Notes under the pieces: generated by a model
Told to the model about the DNA's origin: nothing
Databases searched by the model: none
The model's input: only the letters and a program-made list of their open reading frames with translations
NCBI RefSeq assembly: GCF_000685865.1
Contig: NZ_JMKS01000005.1
Coordinates: 248,001-312,000, forward strand
Length of the DNA stretch: 64,000 nt
From: Exiguobacterium antarcticum DSM 14480
GTDB lineage: Bacteria; Bacillota; Bacilli; Exiguobacteriales; Exiguobacteriaceae
Direction: 5' to 3'
Made by a program: the position numbers and the translations under genes
Part shown: in pieces, positions 18,181-26,050 of the stretch
Layout of the letters: every line of letters begins with the position of its first letter
Numbering within the stretch: the stretch's first letter is position 1

Positions 18181-18381
18181 ACATACACCCCTAATTTACC
18201 ATTTATTTCAACCGTTATATCATATCATATCTTCGTTATCTTGACAGCTTTCCTCAAAATCGAAAGTGATTTGTTCTTACCCCATGCTATCATAATCATT
18301 ACATCGTGAGACGACTATTTTTGTGGGAAATTGTGAAGGACCTGAGCGTTTTGAGACAAAACGGTAAAAGGAACGTCACTG
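18181..18381. other. Intergenic region upstream of prsA
   Basis: This 200-bp stretch between the prsA start and the tnpB element end holds no convincing reading frame. Minus-strand TATGATATGATATAA about 35-50 nt before the prsA start is a likely -10 area; no clean -35 was found. The remainder up to the element end has no feature I can name. Confidence 0.4.
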
Positions 18382-18510
18382 TGAACAACTCACCACTTAT
18401 TTGCTTCGCAAATTGAAGTGGGAGCTTCTTGGGAAGACCGTACTTTTACGAGCTACGATTATTTACCAAGCTCATCGGATGGTTCCCACCCTGAAGGGTT
18501 TTCAGTCTGC
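18382..18510 (-). ncRNA. Putative omega RNA (reRNA) / right end of the tnpB element
   Basis: Read on the minus strand from the tnpB stop, this GC-richer stretch has nested inverted repeats (CCCTTCAGGG; ACCATCCGATGAGCTTGGT) and then AGAAGCTCCCACTTC, a motif I associate with the 3' part of TnpB guide RNAs. It ends in the stem-loop CCACTT-ATTTGC-TTC-GCAAAT-tg-AAGTGG (18393-18421). In characterised systems the RNA starts inside tnpB and its guide is the host flank just beyond the right end, here about 18360-18382. This is inference from family knowledge; no transcript evidence is available. Confidence 0.55.
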
Positions 18511-19593
18511 TAACATCAACAAGTTGATACTTGCGTTGATATCTCGATCATGATGCACACCACAAACACATACCCACTCGCGCACATCCATTGTTTTCTT
18601 CTCACCTTTTACTCCACAAGAAGAACAGATTTGGGTCGAGGCGAACCATTGATCCGCTTTGATAAGTGTTCGCCCATAGAATGTGCATTTGTATTCCAGC
18701 TGTCGGACGAACTCATACCAACTGACATCTCCAATCGATTTGGCAATCTTATGGTTCTTCATCATGTTCTTCGATTTAAGTGTCTCGACGACGATGACTT
18801 GGTTATCGTCAACCATCCGTTTCGACAGCTTATGAAGAAAATCTTGACGTTGATTTGCAATCTTTTCATGCTTCTTGGCGAGGATCATCCTAGCCTTCTC
18901 TCGGTTCTTACTCCCGATTTTCTTGCGGGACAGGGCGCGTTGCGCCTTCTTTATCTTCTCTTCGGACTTTCGAAGAAAACGAGGATTGTCAACTTTCTCA
19001 GAAACCCTCTCATCATTTGTCATGATGGCGAAGTGCTCCAAACCAAGGTCGATTCCTACTTTATTCTTGGCTGGAACCCATTGCTCTTCGGCTTGATCTA
19101 CAAGGATGGAGATGAAGAATTTCCGGGTCTTCGTCATCGAGACCGTCGCGGACTTGATCACACCATCAAACGGACGATGTTGTGTCAACTTCACAAAACC
19201 GATTTTAGGAGGTTTCACCTTACGATCTTCGATGCGGATGCTTCCCTTCAGATTGTTTGTTGTGTAAGAGGCTCGGTCGTTGTGCTTCGATTTGAACTTC
19301 GGAAACCCGACAGACTGATCTCGAAAAAAGTTGTGATACGCCTTGTTTAAGTCCATCTGAGCGTTCGCAAGAGAAAGACTGTCGACTTCTTTGAGGAAAG
19401 GGAATTCGGGCTTGTACTTCGCTGGGGTTGGGAGCTTCTGCTTCGCGTCAGGATTGAGCTTCGAATCTTCGTACAATCGGATACGCTCTTCGAGCATCTT
19501 ATTGTAGACGAAACGGACACAACCGAACGTCTTCACGAAATATTCTTGTTGGGGTTTCGTCGGATAGAGTCGAAACTTGTACGCCTTTAGCAA
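18502..19593 (-). CDS. tnpB: TnpB RNA-guided nuclease (IS200/IS605 family)
   Basis: 363 residues. The N-terminus is typical (LLKAYKFRLYPTKPQQEYF). RuvC residues are present: Asp in KVGIDLGLEHFAI, Glu in VIVVETLKSKNMMKN, Asp in HHDRDINASINLL. The zinc-finger part has CSSCG, but the second half is C-V-C-G rather than the usual C-x-x-C-G. The frame opens at a TTG (19611), but GAAAGGAG lies 8 nt before the TTG at 19593, giving MLKAYKFRLYP, the normal start. TnpB cuts DNA next to a short TAM and favours retention of its element. Reading frame and catalytic residues are intact. Confidence 0.92.
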   Translation of the reverse strand: MLKAYKFRLYPTKPQQEYFVKTFGCVRFVYNKMLEERIRLYEDSKLNPDAKQKLPTPAKYKPEFPFLKEVDSLSLANAQMDLNKAYHNFFRDQSVGFPKFKSKHNDRASYTTNNLKGSIRIEDRKVKPPKIGFVKLTQHRPFDGVIKSATVSMTKTRKFFISILVDQAEEQWVPAKNKVGIDLGLEHFAIMTNDERVSEKVDNPRFLRKSEEKIKKAQRALSRKKIGSKNREKARMILAKKHEKIANQRQDFLHKLSKRMVDDNQVIVVETLKSKNMMKNHKIAKSIGDVSWYEFVRQLEYKCTFYGRTLIKADQWFASTQICSSCGVKGEKKTMDVREWVCVCGVHHDRDINASINLLMLAD

Positions 19594-19670
19594 AGCAATC
19601 ACTCCTTTCAATTTGATTCGTTATACTCATTTTATCGAACGATTGGAGTCTTGAAAAGACAGGCGATTCA

Positions 19671-19718
19671 TCTCCCACCTACGCTGGGTTTCACCATGAG
19701 ACGCTTAGAGGTGGGAGA
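19671..19718. repeat. Left-end stem-loop of the tnpB element
   Basis: TCTCCCACCT and its complement AGGTGGGAGA form a 10-bp stem around a 28-nt loop. The position upstream of the tnpB start is where IS200/IS605 left-end hairpins lie. Confidence 0.6.
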
Positions 19719-19740
19719 ATTCTCGCTAAATTTAGTTAAA

Positions 19741-19779
19741 AAAACAAAAAACGTCCTAGGCCCTGGAGGCTTAGAACGT
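19741..19779 (-). terminator. Intrinsic terminator of scoC
   Basis: Minus-strand stem ACGTTCTAAGCC...GGCCTAGGACGT with minor mismatches, followed by TTTTTTGTTTTTTT. Confidence 0.8.
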
Positions 19780-19792
19780 CGGTGCTAACATC

Positions 19793-20362
19793 TCAGGCTT
19801 TCTTGATGGATTCGACGACTGGATCTTGTGGGCGACGATCGGCTTCTTCTGTAATCATTTTGGATGTTTCGGCAAAGATGTCCATAAAACTATCGCCGTA
19901 CAGACGACGGACAATCGCAGATATGTCGGTCAGCTCGGGGAATTTCCCGTAAAGCTCTTGAAGCGGTAACGAAGCACGGAACACACCATTTTCCTCTGGA
20001 CGGAACGCTTGAATCGTTTCAAGTAACAAACTTTCGCCTTCCGGTGTCAGTTGGACGTAGGTATTTCGTTTATCGGTCTCTTTTTTAGAAAACGTTAAAA
20101 GACCACGGTCTTCTAATTTTTTCGAAAAGTTAAAGGCCGTCGAAACGTGCATCACACCGTATTTTGCAATTTCAGAAATCGACGCACCACCTAAGGCATG
20201 AGAAATCCATAAAATATGGTGTTCGTTAATGTTTAAATCAAATGGCTTGATCCAATTTTGCCAATCTTTTTCTACCGTTTTCCATAGTGCTTTGCTCAGT
20301 TGGACAATTTTATGACTGTATAACAGTGCTTCTTGTCCAGGATATAATTTTTCTTGTTCCAT
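19793..20362 (-). CDS. scoC: MarR-family transition-state regulator ScoC (Hpr)
   Basis: 189 residues. The winged helix is at about residues 50-115 ([20 protein letters not shown], then [20 protein letters not shown]), and the extended C-terminal part is typical of Hpr/ScoC rather than small MarR proteins. In B. subtilis ScoC represses extracellular protease and other transition-phase genes. The neighbours prsA, yhaH and hit are those of B. subtilis. A short purine-rich ribosome site precedes the ATG. Confidence 0.93.
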   Translation of the reverse strand: MEQEKLYPGQEALLYSHKIVQLSKALWKTVEKDWQNWIKPFDLNINEHHILWISHALGGASISEIAKYGVMHVSTAFNFSKKLEDRGLLTFSKKETDKRNTYVQLTPEGESLLLETIQAFRPEENGVFRASLPLQELYGKFPELTDISAIVRRLYGDSFMDIFAETSKMITEEADRRPQDPVVESIKKA

Positions 20363-20446
20363 ATCTGACTCATCCTTTCGAAAGGTGACAATGGCTCAAA
20401 CGCGCAAAATGCAAACTATACAAAAACAAATCGAAGCAGTGGATCT

Positions 20447-20788
20447 TTACTGTTGGGGAGTGAGATGATTGACGTCTTGTTTTGCCTCATCGGCAAGTTT
20501 TTGAAGACGTGTCAGCGATTCTTGAACCTCTGATTGATACTGAGAGACATCTTTTGTTACTTCTTCTTTAAACGTCATGCCAGAAAGTTTGGCTGTCTCT
20601 ATTAGATTCTTTCCCTCCTGCGTCAAATCCTGCACGTTCGTTACGATTGTAGAATAAGAATTTCGACGTTGTTTACCATTCGAAGAGTCACTTTTAGTAC
20701 CTTGGCGAAGCGCCTTCAAACCGTAAAAAGTCACAAGCGACAGCGTAGCACCAAAAGCGACCCAGTTACGATGGGGACGCTTCGACAT
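20447..20788 (-). CDS. yhaH: YtxH-domain protein YhaH
   Basis: 113 residues: a single hydrophobic N-terminal segment (WVAFGATLSLVTFYGLKAL), then a Lys/Gln/Ser-rich stretch and an amphipathic helical tail (LTRLQKLADEAKQDVNHL). This layout matches YtxH-type proteins, and the position between scoC and hit matches yhaH. The family is stress-associated in Bacillus; its molecular role is unclear. AAGGAGG is 6 nt before the ATG. Confidence 0.8.
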   Translation of the reverse strand: MSKRPHRNWVAFGATLSLVTFYGLKALRQGTKSDSSNGKQRRNSYSTIVTNVQDLTQEGKNLIETAKLSGMTFKEEVTKDVSQYQSEVQESLTRLQKLADEAKQDVNHLTPQQ

Positions 20789-20910
20789 AGTTTACCTCCT
20801 TTTTGATATTAAAATATTTGTTTCATATTATTTTACCGAAAATCCGATATTGGAAACCTATTTTGGCAATATTTCTAAAATGAGTCAGTAATTGATCTGT
20901 TTTTCAGTCA

Positions 20911-21336
20911 TTATAGACGGCTTTTGATCGATTCAGCGATTGTAGCTAACTCTTCAGCCGTATAGTCGTCGTTATGAACTTCCCATTTGGCGCCAAATCC
21001 ATCGTGCTTATCATGGCGGGGGATGAGATGGAGATGGAAGTGGGAAACAGACTGTCCGGCTACCTTTCCCGTATTCGAGAGAATGTTCATTCCGGCTGCT
21101 CCTGTTTCTTGTTGCAAGGCGCGGCTGATTTCTGGAACAGCTGCAAAAACGGCTTGAGCATCTGCTTGAGATAAATCATAGACATTGTCTGCGTGTTGTT
21201 TTGGGATGACGAGGGTGTGACCTTTCGTGACTTGAGATAAATCAAGAAACGCTAGAACCTGTTCATTTTCAAATAATGTGTAGCTTGGAACTTGATGATT
21301 TGCAATCTTACAGAAAATACAGTTTTCTTTTTGCAA
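20911..21336 (-). CDS. hit: HIT family protein
   Basis: 141-residue histidine-triad nucleotide hydrolase/transferase. The triad HFHLHLIPR lies near residue 100, and the N-terminal ENCIFCKIANHQVPS is typical (Cys pair of the zinc-binding HIT proteins). The frame opens at a GTG (21345) that overlaps the ribosome site; AAAGGAG is 8 nt before the TTG at 21336, so I start there. The physiological substrate is unknown; related proteins hydrolyse nucleoside phosphoramidates. Confidence 0.93.
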   Translation of the reverse strand: MQKENCIFCKIANHQVPSYTLFENEQVLAFLDLSQVTKGHTLVIPKQHADNVYDLSQADAQAVFAAVPEISRALQQETGAAGMNILSNTGKVAGQSVSHFHLHLIPRHDKHDGFGAKWEVHNDDYTAEELATIAESIKSRL

Positions 21337-21468
21337 TGAGCTCACTCCTTTAATATAGATGTAGTATCAGTATACTCGAGGAAATCCGTCTTGCGGGCGA
21401 TTGACAAGGATATGAAGGGTTTCTAAACTAAAGGAAATCGTCGGAACAAGAAAGTAGGGGAAATTGAA

Positions 21469-22536
21469 ATGCCATCTCGCATCACCGCATACGAAAAAAA
21501 GAGAAAAAGAAATCAACGGATAGGTCTCATTGGCGGCATCGTACTTTTGGTACTTGTGATGGCTTGGTTTGGCTGGAGCCAGGTCCGACCAGCAGCAGAA
21601 CGTCAACAGACAGATGAAGTATTTAAAAAGGCGCTACAAGAACGGGATCGTAAAACGTTTCAGGAACTGATCTACCTCAATAACAAACCGCTACAGATGG
21701 CGGATAGTAATCGACTCATGGACTGGTTCTTGGCAGATCCGCAACGACTCGACCGTGCTGTCGCTGAAATCACGTCTGACCAAAAAAAATATCCACAAAA
21801 AACGAAAAAAACAGCGGAACAAGATTTATTTGCACTGAAAAAACAAGCCGGACGATTTTGGTATGATACCTATATCCTTCATTTGAATAAGCAAACATTA
21901 GAAGTGACAAGCGATACTGAAGGAACAGAAATTTCAATCGAGGATGCACCGGTCGGAAATCTGAATCAGGAAAAACCATTAACAATTGAACGATTTCCAG
22001 GAGAGTATGAAGTTTCAGCCCGCGTTGAAGCAAACGGTAAAACCGGACGTGCGAGTAAAATTGTACAGCTGGGTGACCAAAAAACGACGACGATTGCTTT
22101 TCAGCTGGCCGAGCAAGTTGCTCCGGATCAAAAAGAGCAATATGGTATCGATATTGAGAAATTACTAGAGGCAGAAGTCAAGGCAAGAACAGGTAAAACG
22201 GTCGAACAAATGACGGATTATATCGGTCAAAGTCAAAAAGAAGTGGAGCAGACGTTTGGTCCACCATCAACACGTGTCGCGAATAAGACAACCTATGACG
22301 GATTTGAAGTGACCTATGACAAACAAGAAGTACAAAGTCTGTTGATTGATTTAAATAAAACACCTTCCGAACTCGAAGCGGTAGCGGGAAAACCGCAATC
22401 AAAAGCAAAAGAATCGGTTGGGACGGTCTGGAAGTACCCGGCAAACTTTTTTGAAGAGTTGTTAGGATGGTTAAACATTAAGTCAGAGAAACGTGTCATT
22501 GAGCGATCAGGTAAGATGTGGCTTGAATTACGGTGA
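21469..22536 (+). CDS. Single-pass membrane protein, possibly TcaA/YvbJ-like
   Basis: 355 residues. A basic N-terminus is followed by one membrane helix (IGLIGGIVLLVLVMAWFGW, residues 19-37) and a long, presumably extracytoplasmic part. Residues about 70-85 (MADSNRLMDWFLADPQR) and the PEGA-like GNLNQEKPLTIERFPGEYEV recall TcaA/YvbJ-type envelope proteins, but the N-terminal zinc ribbon of that family is absent. I hold the family call weakly. GGGGAAA precedes the ATG. The gene lies between hit and the GlsB array, an interval absent from the B. subtilis order. Confidence 0.6.
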   Translation: MPSRITAYEKKRKRNQRIGLIGGIVLLVLVMAWFGWSQVRPAAERQQTDEVFKKALQERDRKTFQELIYLNNKPLQMADSNRLMDWFLADPQRLDRAVAEITSDQKKYPQKTKKTAEQDLFALKKQAGRFWYDTYILHLNKQTLEVTSDTEGTEISIEDAPVGNLNQEKPLTIERFPGEYEVSARVEANGKTGRASKIVQLGDQKTTTIAFQLAEQVAPDQKEQYGIDIEKLLEAEVKARTGKTVEQMTDYIGQSQKEVEQTFGPPSTRVANKTTYDGFEVTYDKQEVQSLLIDLNKTPSELEAVAGKPQSKAKESVGTVWKYPANFFEELLGWLNIKSEKRVIERSGKMWLELR

Positions 22537-22574
22537 ATTTTTTAGATAGAGGTCTCATATCAAAAACAGACGAA

Positions 22575-22607
22575 AAACCACTAAAGACAAAGCGTCTTTA
22601 GTGGTTT
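22575..22607. terminator. Terminator between the membrane protein gene and the GlsB array
   Basis: A 14-bp perfect stem AAACCACTAAAGAC...GTCTTTAGTGGTTT. The T run is clearer in the minus direction (TTTTTC), so it probably ends the array transcript as well. Confidence 0.75.
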
Positions 22608-22623
22608 GTTGTAGTAAATTAGA

Positions 22624-22875
22624 TTATCGTTTGTTGACCGCACGAAGGATGAACGAAACGATTAAGATTAAGATGATTGCACCTAAGATAGCAGGTACGA
22701 TGGCGAAGCCAGCGATATCTGGTCCCCAGCTACCGAACAATGCTTGTCCGATCATTGAACCAACAAAACCTGCGATGATGTTACCGATAATTCCACCTGG
22801 TACATCTTTACCGAGAATAAGACTTGCTAACCAACCAATAATACCACCAACGATTAAAGCCCATAAGAATCCCAT
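22624..22875 (-). CDS. GlsB/YeaQ/YmgE-family membrane protein, copy 1 (divergent)
   Basis: 83-residue, three-helix, glycine-rich membrane protein of the transglycosylase-associated (GlsB/YeaQ/YmgE) family. The motif GKDVPGGIIGNIIAGFVGS is the family core. This is the most diverged of four tandem copies: SILGNA-like core retained, but different residues in helix 3 and a VNKR tail. AAAGGAG is 8 nt before the ATG. Family members, for example B. subtilis YwzA, are general-stress proteins. No enzymatic role is known. Confidence 0.88.
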   Translation of the reverse strand: MGFLWALIVGGIIGWLASLILGKDVPGGIIGNIIAGFVGSMIGQALFGSWGPDIAGFAIVPAILGAIILILIVSFILRAVNKR

Positions 22876-22907
22876 TTAAAACACTCCTTTTAAATTTAGT
22901 AGTCTAA

Positions 22908-23159
22908 TTATTTACGACGAACTGAACGAAGAACCAACGATACGATGAAGATCAAGATGACTGCACCTAAGATTGCTGGAATGATTGCGAAACCAGCGAT
23001 ATCTGGTCCCATTGTACCGAAGATTGCTTGACCGATCATTGCACCGACGAAACCTGCGACGATGTTACCGATGATACCACCTGGTACATCTTTCCCGATA
23101 ATAAGACTAGCTACCCAACCGATTAATCCACCGACGATTAAAGCCCATAAGAATCCCAT
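22908..23159 (-). CDS. GlsB/YeaQ/YmgE-family membrane protein, copy 2
   Basis: 83 residues, with the same protein sequence as copies 3 and 4. The three hydrophobic segments are FLWALIVGGLIGWVASLII, GGIIGNIVAGFVGAMIGQ and IPAILGAVILIFIVSLVL, with a basic tail. With the spacer upstream of it, the gene appears base-for-base identical to copy 3. No terminator separates the copies, so they are probably one transcript. Confidence 0.88.
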   Translation of the reverse strand: MGFLWALIVGGLIGWVASLIIGKDVPGGIIGNIVAGFVGAMIGQAIFGTMGPDIAGFAIIPAILGAVILIFIVSLVLRSVRRK

Positions 23160-23191
23160 TTAAAACACTCCTTTTAAATTTAGTAGTCTAA

Positions 23192-23443
23192 TTATTTACG
23201 ACGAACTGAACGAAGAACCAACGATACGATGAAGATCAAGATGACTGCACCTAAGATTGCTGGAATGATTGCGAAACCAGCGATATCTGGTCCCATTGTA
23301 CCGAAGATTGCTTGACCGATCATTGCACCGACGAAACCTGCGACGATGTTACCGATGATACCACCTGGTACATCTTTCCCGATAATAAGACTAGCTACCC
23401 AACCGATTAATCCACCGACGATTAAAGCCCATAAGAATCCCAT
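23192..23443 (-). CDS. GlsB/YeaQ/YmgE-family membrane protein, copy 3
   Basis: By eye its coding sequence does not differ from that of copy 2. Upstream, its spacer to copy 4 is different and slightly longer (GTAAGTTTACGTTCTG region), which marks the edge of the recent duplication. The ribosome site AAAGGAG is conserved. Confidence 0.88.
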   Translation of the reverse strand: MGFLWALIVGGLIGWVASLIIGKDVPGGIIGNIVAGFVGAMIGQAIFGTMGPDIAGFAIIPAILGAVILIFIVSLVLRSVRRK

Positions 23444-23494
23444 TTAAAAACACTCCTTTTGTAAGTTTACGTTCTGATTTGTTATTTCGATAAA

Positions 23495-23746
23495 TTATTT
23501 ACGACGAACTGAACGAAGAACCAACGATACGATGAAGATTAAGATGACTGCACCTAAGATTGCTGGAATGATTGCGAAACCAGCGATATCTGGTCCCATT
23601 GTACCGAAGATTGCTTGACCGATCATTGCACCGACGAAACCTGCGACGATGTTACCGATGATACCGCCCGGTACATCTTTCCCGATGATGAGACTAGCTA
23701 CCCAACCGATTAGCCCGCCAACGATTAAAGCCCATAAGAATCCCAT
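23495..23746 (-). CDS. GlsB/YeaQ/YmgE-family membrane protein, copy 4 (promoter-proximal)
   Basis: The protein equals copies 2 and 3, but the gene differs at several synonymous positions (for example GATGATGAG for GATAATAAG), so this copy is older than the 2/3 duplication. The frame opens three codons earlier at 23755; the ATG at 23746 has AAAGGAG at the same distance as in the other copies. It is the first gene after a SigB-like promoter. Confidence 0.87.
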   Translation of the reverse strand: MGFLWALIVGGLIGWVASLIIGKDVPGGIIGNIVAGFVGAMIGQAIFGTMGPDIAGFAIIPAILGAVILIFIVSLVLRSVRRK

Positions 23747-23755
23747 TTGAAACAC

Positions 23756-24081
23756 TCCTTTTCTTACTTAAGATTTACCTGTTTTCAGGTAGTTGTAAAC
23801 ACATTGAAAGATGAAAGTCTTTAAATACTCTTTAGTAAGCGAGGTAAATTATTAAAAGTAAAATGGCTAGACGATTATACCAGTTACCTCTCAAAGAAGT
23901 TTGTATTTAAAATACTACTTTCAATTTTTGTAAGTCGTTTTCATATATTGATGTAACGATTACACTTAGAGTAATTACCGTAAAAAGATGTATTCAAACC
24001 TTTTCTTAATAAAAAAAATGATCAGGAGTAGAAAAGTGAGAATGATTTGTCTAGGATAGTTAATGAAGGGAGTGCATGATC
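23756..24081. other. Intergenic region between the GlsB array and ecsA
   Basis: About 325 bp, AT-rich, without a supportable gene. It holds the SigB-like promoter at its left side and a perfect palindrome GTATTT-A-AAATAC at 23903-23915. TTGATG-18 nt-TAATTA around 23949-23978 is a weak candidate ecsA promoter. Nothing else was recognised. Confidence 0.4.
23775..23800 (-). promoter_or_regulatory. Candidate sigma-B-type promoter of the GlsB array
   Basis: Minus strand GTTTAC, 14-nt spacer, AGGTAA resembles the SigB consensus GTTTAA-N12-14-GGGTAT. It lies about 30 nt before the copy 4 start. It overlaps a small palindrome ACCTG-TTTT-CAGGT. SigB dependence is known for the B. subtilis homologue YwzA; applying it here is inference. 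Confidence 0.45.
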
Positions 24082-24816
24082 GTGTTATTAAAAATAAATG
24101 ATTTGTCAGGTGGGTATGGATCCAAAAAAGTGTTGCATCATATTGATATAACAGTAAAACAGGGGGAATTGGTTGGACTGATTGGTTTGAATGGTGCCGG
24201 TAAATCGACAACGATTAAGCATATCCTCGGTTTGTTACCTGTGAAATCGGGAGAAATCTTAATTAATGGTGTCAGTTTGGAAGCAGACGAACAAACGTAT
24301 CGAAAACAAGTAGCCTATATTCCGGAACAACCGATGTTATACGAACAATTGACGTTGCGGGAACATCTACGGTTGATGGCACAAGGATATGCCGTTGATG
24401 AAACAACAGCGGAAGAACGAATCATCCATTATGCTACGCGCTTACGCATGACGAAACAATTGGAATGGTTTCCAAGCGTTTTTTCTAAAGGGATGAAACA
24501 AAAAGCGATGATTCTCTGTGCACTGATCACGGGAAGTGAACTTTTGATTGTCGATGAACCGTTCGTAGGACTCGATCCGTTAGCGATTCGTGAACTGTTG
24601 GTGATTTTTAGTGAATTAAAAGCAGATGGAAAAGGGATTTTGATGTCAACTCATATACTAGAAACGGCGGAACGACATTGTAATCGATTCATCTTGTTAC
24701 ATGAAGGCCATATTGCAGCGGAAGGAACGACGGAAGAATTACGGAACCGGTATGAACTCCAGCAAGGTTCACTCGACGACATTTATGTAGCGGCCATCGA
24801 GGAGGCGGAACGATGA
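24082..24816 (+). CDS. ecsA: ABC transporter ATP-binding protein EcsA
   Basis: About 244 residues. Walker A is GLNGAGKST, the Q-loop is AYIPEQPMLYEQL, the signature region is unusual (VFSKGMKQKAMI in place of LSGGQ), and Walker B is ELLIVDEPFVGLD. The switch His is in MSTHILE. The degenerate F-S-K-G-M-K-Q signature is characteristic of EcsA-type exporters. An ATG at 24076 is only 3-4 nt from AAGGGAG; the GTG at 24082 has 9 nt spacing and is preferred. It overlaps ecsB by 4 nt. EcsAB affects secretion and intramembrane proteolysis in B. subtilis. Confidence 0.92.
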   Translation: MLLKINDLSGGYGSKKVLHHIDITVKQGELVGLIGLNGAGKSTTIKHILGLLPVKSGEILINGVSLEADEQTYRKQVAYIPEQPMLYEQLTLREHLRLMAQGYAVDETTAEERIIHYATRLRMTKQLEWFPSVFSKGMKQKAMILCALITGSELLIVDEPFVGLDPLAIRELLVIFSELKADGKGILMSTHILETAERHCNRFILLHEGHIAAEGTTEELRNRYELQQGSLDDIYVAAIEEAER

Positions 24817-25952
24817 CCAGTTCCGCACTATGGAGAACACGTTATCAAGCCGCGATGGCAGAAATGACAAAGTACACGCGGTACATGGCGAACGGCGGAT
24901 TGTTATTTACGGTTTACTTCGTGGTTTTATACGGACTGGTCGTCTATGGTCGATTTTTGGATCAAATCGATCCTGATTTCCCCGGGCACCTCCTCATGGG
25001 GGGGTTATTCATTTTATTAGCATTCTACCGATCAGCACGAACATTTTTAGTTGAGGCCGATCAAGTATTTTTATTGCCTAGTCTGCCACGTTTAGATGGA
25101 TATATGAAACGTGTCCGGGTATACAATGCTCTGTACGGAATGATCCGGGTGATTCTCCCGTTTTTAGCGGTCTCTGTTCTATATGTACGGACAGAACAGA
25201 CGACAGCTGGCGAATTGATTTTGTTATTCGTCTCTTTAGGGATGATTGGAGCTGCTGCGAACTTATCGAAACTAGAAGGAATCAGTCATCGGATCGTTCT
25301 TTTGTATGCGACAGGTGCAGGAGTCCTCGTCATGCTGGACATGGGATCGTTCAGTATCGTCGTTACGAGTTTGTTGTTGCTTACGCTTCACCTCAAAAAA
25401 CAAGAACAGTTACCTTTGATGGAATGGATTACGCTCGAGCAGGAATCACGTGATCGGTTTTACCGGATTGCGAACTGGTTCGTGGATGTACCGCGTTTGT
25501 CAACGACCTATAAGCGCCGACGTCTGTTAAGTCATCTCGTCGAGAAAATCGGATTTGATCAGAAGCGAACATTTGATTATCTCTACATGAAACAATTTAT
25601 CCGAAGTACAGACGGAATTGGTTTGATTGTCCGATTGACATTGATTGGTGCAGTGTTCATGTGGCTTGCAAAAGACAGCGGGTGGCTCGTGACGTTAGCG
25701 ATTCCGGCGTTCAGTGGATTGACGAGTTTTCAACTTGCACCGTTTACCCGGGCGATTGATTCTCATCTGTTGACACGCCTGTTACCATTTGGAGATGCGG
25801 TATCTTCAAAACGAAAAGTCATCCGTGTCGCGTCATTCTTACAGGTGATGGTCCTCACACTGGCAGGGGTTATTCTCAGTGGTGAAGTTACTGTTTTTGT
25901 AGGGGCAATCGTGGCACTTGGCATTGGCGAGTACTATGCGCGAAAAAAATAA
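24813..25952 (+). CDS. ecsB: ABC transporter permease EcsB
   Basis: 379-residue polytopic membrane protein with about six or more hydrophobic segments (LLFTVYFVVLYGLVVYG, ILLLTLHLK region, MVLTLAGVILSGEVTVFVG). Its start overlaps the ecsA stop (ATGA), giving translational coupling. The short basic end YYARKK closes the protein. EcsB is the membrane partner of EcsA. The position matches hit/ecsAB of B. subtilis, although extra genes intervene here. Confidence 0.9.
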   Translation: MTSSALWRTRYQAAMAEMTKYTRYMANGGLLFTVYFVVLYGLVVYGRFLDQIDPDFPGHLLMGGLFILLAFYRSARTFLVEADQVFLLPSLPRLDGYMKRVRVYNALYGMIRVILPFLAVSVLYVRTEQTTAGELILLFVSLGMIGAAANLSKLEGISHRIVLLYATGAGVLVMLDMGSFSIVVTSLLLLTLHLKKQEQLPLMEWITLEQESRDRFYRIANWFVDVPRLSTTYKRRRLLSHLVEKIGFDQKRTFDYLYMKQFIRSTDGIGLIVRLTLIGAVFMWLAKDSGWLVTLAIPAFSGLTSFQLAPFTRAIDSHLLTRLLPFGDAVSSKRKVIRVASFLQVMVLTLAGVILSGEVTVFVGAIVALGIGEYYARKK

Positions 25953-25984
25953 GTAGATGGCTTCACGCGCTTTTTTAGGCGAAC

Positions 25985-26031
25985 AATGAGACCCGATTCC
26001 CGTCCGAGCAGACAGGGAATCGGGTCTCATT
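25985..26031. terminator. Bidirectional terminator ecsB / amt
   Basis: A perfect 17-bp stem AATGAGACCCGATTCCC...GGGAATCGGGTCTCATT between convergent genes. Confidence 0.88.
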
Positions 26032-26050
26032 TGTTTGACGAAACAACTGG

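Larger units (their letters stand above)
18382..19718 (-). mobile_element. IS200/IS605-type element with tnpB only (no tnpA)
   Basis: The unit consists of a left-end stem-loop (19671-19718), tnpB, and a right-end region with an omega-RNA-like segment and a terminal stem-loop (18393-18421). No Y1 transposase (tnpA) is present, so it belongs to the IS1341-like tnpB-only class and could move only with a TnpA from elsewhere. It sits between prsA and scoC, which are close neighbours in B. subtilis. The exact outer boundaries are estimates because these elements make no target duplication. Confidence 0.75.
22876..23443 (-). repeat. Perfect 284-bp tandem duplication (spacer plus gene)
   Basis: Segments 22876-23159 and 23160-23443 look identical over 284 bp, covering the gene and its upstream spacer with ribosome site. 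The periodicity extends to copy 1 (start at 22624, also 284 bp away) with many substitutions, while copy 4 is offset by 303 bp. Confidence 0.85.

Noticed and set aside
18550-19350. 266-codon open frame on the plus strand over tnpB
   Set aside because: It is antisense to a complete TnpB with all RuvC residues, and has no ribosome site or family pattern.
22624-23755. The regular 284-bp repeats as a CRISPR or other non-coding array
   Set aside because: Each unit is a complete, in-frame membrane-protein gene with its own ribosome site.
24030-24050. Fur-like half site TGAGAATGATTTGTC upstream of ecsA
   Set aside because: Only one arm fits the 7-1-7 pattern; too degenerate to call.
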